NCBI GenBank assembly: GCA_964371585.1
Contig: CAYJMD010000012.1
Coordinates: 1 to 18,091 of the forward strand
Length of the DNA stretch: 18,091 bases
Source of the DNA: RGIG5057 sp964371585
Lineage (GTDB): Bacteria > Bacillota > Clostridia > TANB77 > CAG-465
Direction: 5' to 3'
Numbering within the stretch: position 1 is the first letter of the stretch; every line of letters begins with the position of its first letter. A program made the translations under genes and the position numbers. Positions 12,191-18,091 of this stretch are shown in pieces. Under the pieces are notes generated by a model that was not told where the DNA came from, searched no databases, and saw only the letters and a list, made by a program, of their open reading frames with translations.

Positions 12191-14098
12191 ATGAATATAG
12201 GTAATAATTTTATTAAAGTCGCAGCAATCTCACCAGAAATGAAACTTGCAGATACTAAATTTAATGCAAATAGTATTATAAAAGCAGTAAAAGAAGCAGT
12301 TTTAGATGGTGTTAAAGTTGTTGTTACTCCGGAGCTTAGTCTTACAGGATATAGCTGTTTAGATCTTTTTTTACAACATGAACTTCAGCAGTCATGTTAT
12401 GATGCTTTAAAATGTGTTATTGATGAGACTGAGGAAGATGAAGTAGTCACCATAGTAGGTATGCCAGTTATGCATGAAAGTAAACTATATAATGCAGCAG
12501 TGGTTATCTATAATGGTAGTATTTTAGGTGTCATACCTAAAGTAAATATCGTTTCTAACAATGAGTTTTATGAAAACAGAACTTTCACTTCAGGCATGCA
12601 CATTAAAAATACTGAAATAGAAATTTTAGGCCAGAAGACTATTATTAGTCCAAGTTTACTATTTAAGTCTGATAACTTTATATTCGGTATTGAAATATGT
12701 GAAGATTTATGGGTTCCAAATAATCCATCAATTTCACATTCTTTAAATGGAGCTAAAGTTATATTTAATCTTTCGGCAAGTCCAGAAAGCATTGGTAAAG
12801 CTGATTACAGAAGTAAGCTAGTTGAAGTTACAAGTGCAAAATTAAATGTTGCTTATGTATATGCTTCAAGTGGTATTTGCGAATCTTCGAGTGATTTAGT
12901 GTTTTCAAACCATCTTATGATTTGTGAAAACGGTACAATGCTTAATTCTAAAAGAGAGCAAACATTTAACACAACTTCTGTTATAGCAGAAATTGATCTG
13001 CAAAAACTAGATTATGAAAGAAGTAATAATACAAATTACTATCCAGATGATTCAAATTATGAAATAGTAGAATTCTATTTTAATGCAGCTGTAAAACCTA
13101 TTACTCGTGAGTATAGTATATATCCATTTGTTCCTCAAGATATTTCAAAAAGAGCTTTAGTTTGTGAAGAAATCTTAAAGCTTCAAAGTAGCGGACTTGC
13201 TACAAGATTAAGAGCAATAAACTGTACAAAAACAGTTATTGGAATTTCTGGAGGATTAGATTCTACACTTGCATTTCTTGTTGTTATAGAAGCATATAAA
13301 CTACTTGGTATTGATACTAGTAATATTATTGCAATAACAATGCCAGGTTTTGGTACAACAGGTAGAACATATACTAACGCTTGTGATCTTGTAAAAGAGT
13401 ATAATGCTACTTTAAAAGAAATTAGTATTAAGGGTGCTTGTATACAACATTTTAAAGATATCGGTATTAATGAAAATGATAGATCTGTAACATATGAAAA
13501 TTCACAGGCAAGAGAAAGAACACAAATACTTATGGATGTAGCAAACAAAGAAAATGCTATTGTAATTGGTACTGGTGACTTATCTGAGCTAGCACTTGGG
13601 TGGTGCACGTACAATGGTGATCACATGAGTATGTACTCTGTTAATAGTTCTATACCTAAAACTTTAGTAAGATATATAGTTGAATATGTATATACTAAAA
13701 CTTCATCTAAAGTGCTTAAAGAAATACTAGATACTCCAATATCTCCAGAACTATTACCACCTGATGAAAATGGTAGTATATCACAGTTAACTGAAGATAG
13801 TGTAGGACCATATGTATTACATGACTTTTTTATGTATCATTTTCTACGTTATGGCGCAAGCCCTTCTAAAATATTTTATCTTGCTGTAAATAGCTTTAAA
13901 GATATGTATAGCAAAGAAGAAATACTTAAATGGCTTGAAGTATTTTTTAGAAGATTCTTTACTCAGCAGTTTAAAAGGAATTGTGTGCCAGACGGTGTAA
14001 AGGTTGGATCGATTTCGCTTAGCCCAAGAGGTAATTTTAAAATGCCAAGTGATGCAAGTTGTGAAGTATTTTTAAAATCAATAAAAAATTTAATGTAA
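12191..14098 (+). CDS. nadE: Glutamine-dependent NAD+ synthetase
   Basis: A 635-residue two-domain enzyme amidating deamido-NAD to NAD, using glutamine as nitrogen donor and ATP. The N-terminal nitrilase-type glutaminase domain (about 1-290) has its triad at Glu48 (TPELSLTGY), Lys117 (GVIPKVNIV) and Cys170 (EICEDLW). The C-terminal synthetase domain (about 320-635) has the ATP P-loop SGGLDS at 353-358, TMPGFGTTGRT, the NSQARERTQ helix and GTGDLSELALGW. AAGGAG at 12178-12183 precedes the ATG. It is the third gene of the NAD operon; nadD starts 14 nt after its stop. Length and domain order are typical for the glutamine-dependent form. Confidence 0.97.
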   Translation: MNIGNNFIKVAAISPEMKLADTKFNANSIIKAVKEAVLDGVKVVVTPELSLTGYSCLDLFLQHELQQSCYDALKCVIDETEEDEVVTIVGMPVMHESKLYNAAVVIYNGSILGVIPKVNIVSNNEFYENRTFTSGMHIKNTEIEILGQKTIISPSLLFKSDNFIFGIEICEDLWVPNNPSISHSLNGAKVIFNLSASPESIGKADYRSKLVEVTSAKLNVAYVYASSGICESSSDLVFSNHLMICENGTMLNSKREQTFNTTSVIAEIDLQKLDYERSNNTNYYPDDSNYEIVEFYFNAAVKPITREYSIYPFVPQDISKRALVCEEILKLQSSGLATRLRAINCTKTVIGISGGLDSTLAFLVVIEAYKLLGIDTSNIIAITMPGFGTTGRTYTNACDLVKEYNATLKEISIKGACIQHFKDIGINENDRSVTYENSQARERTQILMDVANKENAIVIGTGDLSELALGWCTYNGDHMSMYSVNSSIPKTLVRYIVEYVYTKTSSKVLKEILDTPISPELLPPDENGSISQLTEDSVGPYVLHDFFMYHFLRYGASPSKIFYLAVNSFKDMYSKEEILKWLEVFFRRFFTQQFKRNCVPDGVKVGSISLSPRGNFKMPSDASCEVFLKSIKNLM

Positions 14099-14112
14099 TG
14101 AGGTAAAATCAT

Positions 14113-14697
14113 ATGGAAAAAATAGCAATGTATGGAGGATCATTTAATCCTATTCATAATGCTCATATAGCATTTGCTGAAAATCTACTTGATAAAGGAT
14201 ATTTAGATAAAATCGTGTTTGTTCCAAATGGTAATGGTTATGTGTATAAGTCATTACTTGAAGAAAAACATAGGCTTGAAATGGTAAAACTTGCAATTTC
14301 ATCAAATGATAATCTTGAAGTATCTTCTTATGAATTTGACGATGTTAAATACACATATCAAACTTTAGATTACTTGCAAAGTATAAATAAAGATGATACA
14401 ATATATTTAATCATGGGCTCAGATAATTTCAAATGGCTTGATGAGTGGAAGAGATATGAATACATTCTTGAAAACTATAAAATAATTGTAGTACTTAGAG
14501 AGTCACAAACTGTTACAGAAGAATTAATTAAATACAGAAAGTATTCTTCTAATATAACAGTTGTTGAAGATTTTTCTTCACCTATTTCTTCAACTATCAT
14601 ACGAGATAAAATATATAATGGATTATATGATGAAGTAAATAAATTAATTCCTGATAAAGTTTTTAATTACATTACTGCAAATAGTCTATATATATAG
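14113..14697 (+). CDS. nadD: Nicotinate-nucleotide adenylyltransferase
   Basis: A 194-residue nucleotidyltransferase transferring AMP from ATP to nicotinate mononucleotide to give deamido-NAD, the substrate of NadE. Diagnostic motifs are GGSFNPIHNAH (8-18, the GxFxPxHxxH ATP site), KYTYQTLDYL (79-88), MGSDNFKWLDEW (101-112) and ISSTIIR (158-164). Length is normal for NadD. The RBS is a weak TGAGG at 14099-14103, nine bases from the ATG, so translation may partly depend on coupling to nadE. It ends in TAG, which overlaps the strong Shine-Dalgarno of the next gene. Confidence 0.96.
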   Translation: MEKIAMYGGSFNPIHNAHIAFAENLLDKGYLDKIVFVPNGNGYVYKSLLEEKHRLEMVKLAISSNDNLEVSSYEFDDVKYTYQTLDYLQSINKDDTIYLIMGSDNFKWLDEWKRYEYILENYKIIVVLRESQTVTEELIKYRKYSSNITVVEDFSSPISSTIIRDKIYNGLYDEVNKLIPDKVFNYITANSLYI

Positions 14698-14708
14698 GAG
14701 GTAATTTA

Positions 14709-15185
14709 ATGACTGAAATATTAAATAAATTAATTTTAAACGGTGAAACTATAAGTCTTTTAGAATCATGTACAGGAGGATATATAGCTAGCTGTATTAC
14801 TGATAATGAAGGTTGTAGTAAAGCATTTAAAGCAAGTGTTGTTACTTATTCTAATGAGGATAAGATTAAATATGGTGTAGATCCTTTAGTTATCTCTAAA
14901 TACACTGTATATAGCAAAGAAGTTGCAAAAGAGATGGCAAAAGCTGCTACATCATTTCCTGCTAGTAATGCTGATTACGGTATAGGAATAACAGGAACTA
15001 TAAATAGAGTAGACTTAAATAATGAAGAAGCATCAGACAATAACATTTATATAGCTGTTTATTCTTTGAAAAAAGATTCATATTTTGTTAGTGTGATAGA
15101 AGCTGTTTCAGATGCAAGTAGAAATGAAAATAAGCAATATGTATATACTGAAGTAGTAAACATGCTTAAACAAATTATACTTTAA
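14709..15185 (+). CDS. pncC: NMN deamidase (CinA C-terminal domain protein, PncC type)
   Basis: A 158-residue stand-alone CinA-C domain, which in characterised members converts NMN to nicotinate mononucleotide and so feeds NadD. The ESCTGG motif (19-24) and VVTYSNEDKI (44-53) match the family. The later segment is unusual: GITGTINRVDLNNEE occupies the place of the normal GIAGPxGG loop, so the active-site region may be altered. AGGAGG at 14696-14701 overlaps the nadD stop codon, so the genes are tightly coupled. It is the last gene of the operon, followed by a terminator. Family confidence is high; the exact activity is inferred from family and neighbours. Confidence 0.87.
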   Translation: MTEILNKLILNGETISLLESCTGGYIASCITDNEGCSKAFKASVVTYSNEDKIKYGVDPLVISKYTVYSKEVAKEMAKAATSFPASNADYGIGITGTINRVDLNNEEASDNNIYIAVYSLKKDSYFVSVIEAVSDASRNENKQYVYTEVVNMLKQIIL

Positions 15186-15194
15186 ACACATTTA

Positions 15195-15229
15195 AACTCG
15201 TAGAATATTTTCTACGAGTTATTTTATTT
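15195..15229 (+). terminator. Terminator of the NAD salvage operon
   Basis: Eleven-pair stem 15195-15205/15210-15220 (AACTCGTAGAA/TTCTACGAGTT) with loop TATT, then ATTTTATTTA. Confidence 0.85.
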
Positions 15230-15245
15230 AATTTTAATAAAATCC

Positions 15246-15274
15246 TACAATATTAAAGTATAATATGGTATAAT
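15246..15274 (+). promoter_or_regulatory. Promoter of the NrtR-type regulator gene
   Basis: TGGTATAAT ending at 15274 is a good extended -10; the -35 (TACAAT at 15246-15251) is weak. TATTAAAGTATA at 15251-15262 lies between the boxes and resembles a sequence in the pncA leader, a possible shared operator. Confidence 0.6.
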
Positions 15275-15301
15275 ATATATTGTAATAGGAAGTGATAATA
15301 C

Positions 15302-16120
15302 GTGCATAAAAGTGAAGAAGAATTTTTAAAAAACTATGACTCAAGTATATTTGAAAAGTTATCCATGACAGCAGATGTACTTATATTTTCAATATCAAAT
15401 GAAGAAGTTGAGAACTATCGTAAAGTTTCAACTAAACATATGAGTGTATTACTTGTTAAGAGAAGTAATTATCCGTATAAAGATAAATGGTGTCTTCCAG
15501 GAGGATTTATAGATATAAATGAAGATTTAGATAAAAGTCCAGAGAGAATACTAGAAAAAGAAACTAATTTAAAAGGAATATATTTAGAACAATTATATAC
15601 ATTTGGTAAAGTATCAAGAGATCCTAGAATGAGAGTTGTATCAACTGCATATATGTCTCTTATAGATAAAAAAATGTTTAATCAGAAATTGAATAAAGAG
15701 GCTAAATGGTTTAATATTTCTTATACAGTTAAAGATAATATCGTAACTATAGTGTTTCAAAACGATGAAGATTGTTTTAAAGTTAAAGTAGCTAAAAAAT
15801 TAATAAATAATACTACAGATAGATATACTTTTGAAGCCATAGAAAATGAACATTTAGCATTTGATCATCCAGTAACAATACTATCTGGAATTGAAAGACT
15901 TAAAAATAAATTAGAATACACAGATATTGTATTTAATATGATGCCTAAATATTTTACATTAGGAGAACTTCAACAAGTATATGAAATTATACTTAATAAA
16001 AAATTAATAGCACCAGCATTTAGAAGAACTGTTGCAAATAAAGTAGAAAAAACAGATAAACTTAAAATAGGTAAAGGTCATAGACCATCAGCACTATTTA
16101 AGTATAAAAAAAGAATATAA
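15302..16120 (+). CDS. nrtR: NrtR-like Nudix-related transcriptional regulator of NAD metabolism
   Basis: A 272-residue protein with an N-terminal Nudix domain (about 22-165) and a C-terminal winged-helix domain (about 205-272, including FTLGELQQVYE, FRRTVANKV and RPSALFKY), the NrtR architecture. The Nudix box at 68-90 has Gly68, Glu74 and Arg82, but the two next catalytic positions are Ile83 and Lys86, and the usual Gly is Asn89. Only Glu87 of the metal-binding triad remains, so hydrolysis is probably lost while ligand binding may remain. In known NrtR proteins ADP-ribose relieves repression of NAD genes. It starts at GTG 15302 after AGGAAGTGAT (15287-15296). It lies directly downstream of the NAD operon on a separate promoter. 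Confidence 0.88.
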   Translation: MHKSEEEFLKNYDSSIFEKLSMTADVLIFSISNEEVENYRKVSTKHMSVLLVKRSNYPYKDKWCLPGGFIDINEDLDKSPERILEKETNLKGIYLEQLYTFGKVSRDPRMRVVSTAYMSLIDKKMFNQKLNKEAKWFNISYTVKDNIVTIVFQNDEDCFKVKVAKKLINNTTDRYTFEAIENEHLAFDHPVTILSGIERLKNKLEYTDIVFNMMPKYFTLGELQQVYEIILNKKLIAPAFRRTVANKVEKTDKLKIGKGHRPSALFKYKKRI

Positions 16121-16123
16121 AAA

Positions 16124-16156
16124 ATTCCCTTAGCTAGCTCTAAGGGAGTTTTTTTG
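16124..16156. terminator. Terminator of nrtR overlapping the end of the convergent gene
   Basis: Stem 16124-16133/16140-16149 (ATTCCCTTAG/CTAAGGGAGT, one T-G pair), loop CTAGCT, T-run after it on the plus strand and A-run before it. The last codons and TAA stop of the leftward gene lie inside this hairpin. Confidence 0.88.
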
Positions 16157-16501
16157 TACTTGTCTGAAAAAACCAATATTATATTTATATGTTTCGTTTT
16201 TTCTTAAAACTAAATTGTAAATTTTAGATGACATATTGTAATCATCTAAATCAGCAATTAAAGCAGCTTTTTTAAAATGTTTTGGTAATACTTCAATTTG
16301 CATAGTATAAAAACTTCTTTTGTAAAACTTACTTCTTATTAAATGTTTAGTTATATTTTTTTTGAATATAACTTTATTAAAAAAGTGTTGCAAATTTTGT
16401 ATTTGTAAATCAGTTAAGTCATGTGCATCATCAGTTAAATGATGAATGAGTTCGTTGATTAAGTTAGTTTTTGTTTTTTTAGCTGGATTGTAAATTGTCA
16501 T
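16130..16501 (-). CDS. Small basic hypothetical protein, HL[IV] family member A
   Basis: A 123-residue protein of unknown function, start placed at ATG 16501. AAAGGAGATTTT (minus strand) precedes it and the promoter is at 16552-16580. A longer in-frame ATG at 16549 lies upstream of the RBS and near the transcription start, so I reject it. It is Lys/His-rich and shares a core with the three leftward genes beyond it: KKNITKHLIRSKF at residues 47-59 followed by FYTMQIEVL at 64-72. A helical N-terminal half is likely. No signal or membrane segment is present. The stop codon lies inside the terminator hairpin. Confidence 0.75.
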   Translation of the reverse strand: MTIYNPAKKTKTNLINELIHHLTDDAHDLTDLQIQNLQHFFNKVIFKKNITKHLIRSKFYKRSFYTMQIEVLPKHFKKAALIADLDDYNMSSKIYNLVLRKNETYKYNIGFFRQVQKNSLRAS

Positions 16502-16551
16502 GAAAATCTCCTTTAAATTTAAAATTGATATAATATTTTTTATGTTCAATA

Positions 16552-16580
16552 ATTATAACATTATTTAATGGTTATGTCAA
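16552..16580 (-). promoter_or_regulatory. Consensus leftward promoter for the gene at 16130-16501
   Basis: On the minus strand TTGACA (16580-16575), 17 bp, TATAAT (16557-16552) with TGT in front. Confidence 0.9.
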
Positions 16581-16633
16581 GTTTTATGTGTACTAAATTA
16601 GATATAAGTATTAAAGTAATAAATAAATGCAAT

Positions 16634-16660
16634 AAAAAGCCTCTAGAAATTTCTAGAGGC
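16634..16660 (-). terminator. Terminator of the 17394-16666 leftward operon
   Basis: A perfect 22-bp palindrome: GCCTCTAGAAA at 16639-16649 and TTTCTAGAGGC at 16650-16660, followed on the minus strand by five Ts. Confidence 0.9.
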
Positions 16661-16665
16661 ATAGA

Positions 16666-17040
16666 TTATAAAATCGTATAATTATCAATAACATAATTAT
16701 GAGAATCATTCTTAATTAAATTAAGGATAATAGTAGTATCATGGTCAAATGTAGGTTTTAAACTCACAATAGCTCCTATTTGCTCAATATCTTTAGAAGC
16801 AAAATAAATTTTTATACTGTATTTATTTTTAGTTCTAAAATTACTTGCTACCAAGTGGTTTAATGCTGATTTAGTCATAATTTCATTTGTAAATGCTATA
16901 TCTAAGTGTTCAAGTTGAATTGAAATATCAAACTTTTTATAACAGGTTGGATTAAAATTAATTTTAATTAGCCTTTTACTTAAATTAGCTAAACAATCGT
17001 TATATGCAATATGTGGACTAGTAATAGCGGTTTTGTTCAT
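16666..17040 (-). CDS. Small basic hypothetical protein, HL[IV] family member B
   Basis: A 124-residue protein of unknown function. On the minus strand AAAGGAG lies within the end of the upstream gene and ATG is at 17040; the two genes are six nt apart and co-transcribed. The family core is TKSALNHLVASNF at residues 56-68 followed by TKNKYSIKIYF at 70-80. This aligns well with member D (ASFFGTKDKYSVNI). The C-terminal part is beta-rich with alternating Ile/Val strands. No signal or membrane segment is present. A perfect-palindrome terminator follows its stop. Confidence 0.78.
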   Translation of the reverse strand: MNKTAITSPHIAYNDCLANLSKRLIKINFNPTCYKKFDISIQLEHLDIAFTNEIMTKSALNHLVASNFRTKNKYSIKIYFASKDIEQIGAIVSLKPTFDHDTTIILNLIKNDSHNYVIDNYTIL

Positions 17041-17046
17041 AGTAAA

Positions 17047-17394
17047 TTAAACTCCTTTAAAAATTTCATAATTTAGTAATGTGATATTATCGTTTGGTAA
17101 TAACTGTATTGTTAATTTTAGCTTAATGTCTTCAATGTATACAGTATAAACATTTATACTTTTCATCATTAAAAAAAAGTCAAGACAAGTAAGGGTACAA
17201 TTAACAGTGTATATAGGTTTTTTAAAAATTTTTGCTATGAGATGTTTAATACTAGATTTAAAATGGATTTTTTTAATTATTAAATCTGTAACAGTGTTAA
17301 TTAGTATTTTCCGCTGTTTTTTTGTTATAGTAAGAGAATTCATTTCTAAAACTATATCAATTATATCACCATGTAATGTTGCAAAATCTTGCAT
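17047..17394 (-). CDS. Small basic hypothetical protein, HL[IV] family member C
   Basis: A 115-residue protein of unknown function and the first gene of a two-gene leftward operon with member B. AGGAGG precedes ATG 17394 and a strong promoter lies at 17449-17477. The family core reads FKSSIKHLIAKIFKK at residues 45-59 followed by IYTVNCTLT at 61-69, with the same HL-to-Tyr spacing (11-12 residues) as A and B. The N-terminal half is helical; the C-terminal half is made of hydrophobic strands. No catalytic motif is seen. Confidence 0.78.
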   Translation of the reverse strand: MQDFATLHGDIIDIVLEMNSLTITKKQRKILINTVTDLIIKKIHFKSSIKHLIAKIFKKPIYTVNCTLTCLDFFLMMKSINVYTVYIEDIKLKLTIQLLPNDNITLLNYEIFKGV

Positions 17395-17448
17395 GTTGTT
17401 TCCTCCTTATTTATTAAAATTTAGTCTTATTAGTATTTTGCTGTATTA

Positions 17449-17477
17449 ATTATAACATAATATATACTTTAAGTCAA
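17449..17477 (-). promoter_or_regulatory. Leftward promoter of the member C-B operon
   Basis: On the minus strand TTGACT (17477-17472), 17 bp, TATAAT (17454-17449) with TGT in front. Confidence 0.9.
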
Positions 17478-17483
17478 TTTAGT

Positions 17484-17514
17484 AAAAAACAAAACCTAGA
17501 ATTACCTAGGTTTT
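17484..17514 (-). terminator. Terminator overlapping the stop codon of the gene at 17502-17837
   Basis: Stem 17491-17499/17506-17514 (AAAACCTAG/CTAGGTTTT), loop 17500-17505, T-run on the minus strand beyond it. The stop codon lies in the loop and the last codons form one arm. T-runs on both sides could make it bidirectional. Confidence 0.87.
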
Positions 17515-17837
17515 TTAGTGGTGAAATACTTAAGTATGTAAGTACCTTTTTTGTTTGTTTTTTCAAAATAACAAATAATTGGAATATCATATTTAATTTC
17601 AAGCTCAGATCCTTTTATAGTTATATTTACACTGTATTTATCCTTAGTTCCAAAAAAACTTGCTAATGTTGACTTTCTTGTTGACTTTTTTAAAATAAGA
17701 TGCTTAATAGTCTGCCTTATTTTAGTTTGTCCCATTTTGTAAAGTGAACCGTAAGTAATACCTAAATAATTATCATATATTTCAGATACAAGCATATTTA
17801 GCGAATTAGTAGTAGGGATAATTGTTACCTTTCTCAT
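17502..17837 (-). CDS. Small basic hypothetical protein, HL[IV] family member D
   Basis: A 111-residue protein of unknown function. AAGGAG (minus strand) precedes ATG 17837 and the promoter is at 17886-17914. The core is IRQTIKHLILKK at residues 40-51, then about ten extra residues, then SFFGTKDKYSVNITIK at 60-75, so it has an insertion between the HLI and YSV parts relative to A-C. The C-terminal strands (IPIICYFEK, TYILKYF) resemble those of member B. It is lysine-rich, with no signal or membrane segment. The stop codon is in the loop of the terminator hairpin. Confidence 0.77.
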   Translation of the reverse strand: MRKVTIIPTTNSLNMLVSEIYDNYLGITYGSLYKMGQTKIRQTIKHLILKKSTRKSTLASFFGTKDKYSVNITIKGSELEIKYDIPIICYFEKTNKKGTYILKYFTTKKPR

Positions 17838-17885
17838 AATAAAACTCCTTCTTTTAATTAAAATTTGGTTTATTTCTTTTTATAT

Positions 17886-17914
17886 AGTATAACATGATAT
17901 TTATTATATATCAA
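17886..17914 (-). promoter_or_regulatory. Leftward promoter for the gene at 17502-17837
   Basis: On the minus strand TTGATA (17914-17909), 17 bp, TATACT (17891-17886) with TGT in front. Confidence 0.8.
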
Positions 17915-18031
17915 TTGTAATTTAAGTAATAATCAAAATATATTAAAATTGTATGTGAAAGTATTAAAAATGTACACGAAAACGAATAAATACTTGTACG
18001 CTATTAAAAAAGGGTATTTTGTCACATTTTG

Positions 18032-18061
18032 TTGAATGTTGTTTTTTAGAAATGATATAAT
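18032..18061 (+). promoter_or_regulatory. Rightward promoter for a gene beyond the window
   Basis: TTGAAT at 18032-18037, 18 bp, TATAAT at 18056-18061 with TGA in front. It faces out of the window; no start codon with an RBS is seen before the end. The stretch 17915-18031 has no gene and holds an AAAGTATTAAAA element at 17958-17969. Confidence 0.6.
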
Positions 18062-18091
18062 AATAGTTGATAGTCATATGTTGTAGAAAAA

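Noticed and set aside
12568..13614. Leftward reading frames within nadE (12568-12792 and 13183-13614)
   Set aside because: They are antisense to a clearly conserved enzyme; no family features.
16502..16549. N-terminal extension of the gene ending at 16130 to ATG 16549
   Set aside because: The extension spans the RBS of the ATG at 16501 and begins almost at the predicted transcript start, leaving no RBS for itself.
17207..17449. Rightward 80-codon hydrophobic reading frame
   Set aside because: It is antisense to member C of the HL[IV] family, which has promoter and RBS on the other strand.

Overview
The window is low-G+C DNA (about a quarter to 30% G+C by eye). It has strong AAGGAG-type Shine-Dalgarno sites, near-consensus sigma-A promoters and many hairpin-plus-U-tract terminators. 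With a clostripain-family (C11) protease and standard-code genes ending only in TAA or TAG, this fits a Bacillota chromosome, most likely a Clostridia-like anaerobe. I cannot name the species. There are no rRNA or tRNA genes, no transposase, no CRISPR array and no phage structural genes.

Layout: (1) Positions 1-2821 hold five small genes of unknown function. Two of them (724-1209 and 1388-1903) are divergent tandem paralogues, and a third copy lies at 5593-6114. All three carry the same two-hairpin 5' leader between an extended -10 promoter and the start codon. (2) Positions 2952-5389 hold a membrane-anchored C11 (clostripain-like) protease and, convergent to it, a cupin protein. (3) Positions 6273-8344 hold a co-directional set: glycerophosphodiester phosphodiesterase, an AP-endonuclease-2-type TIM-barrel protein and a GNAT acetyltransferase. 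(4) Positions 8418-9725 hold a leftward two-gene operon of unknown function: a membrane-anchored extracytoplasmic protein and a small beta-rich protein. (5) Positions 10085-15185 hold an NAD salvage operon, pncA-pncB-nadE-nadD-pncC, followed at 15302-16120 by an NrtR-type regulator with a degenerate Nudix box. (6) Positions 16130-17837 hold four leftward small, lysine-rich genes that share a [KR]xxIxHL[IV]...Y[ST] core and look like an undescribed paralogous family.

How they work together: the NAD block takes nicotinamide to nicotinate (PncA), nicotinate mononucleotide (PncB), deamido-NAD (NadD) and NAD (NadE). PncC recycles NMN into nicotinate mononucleotide, and NrtR probably senses the pathway. 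No de novo genes (nadABC) are present here. Of the other blocks, the most unusual are the two sets of small paralogues. They are driven by strikingly uniform promoters (TTGA-type -35, exactly 17 bp, TGnTATAAT). In the left family, the non-coding leader is far better conserved than the protein it precedes. In all three leaders the 3' arm of hairpin 2 can pair either with its 5' arm or with the gene's own Shine-Dalgarno, which suggests a translational switch. This is the best candidate for an undescribed element here.
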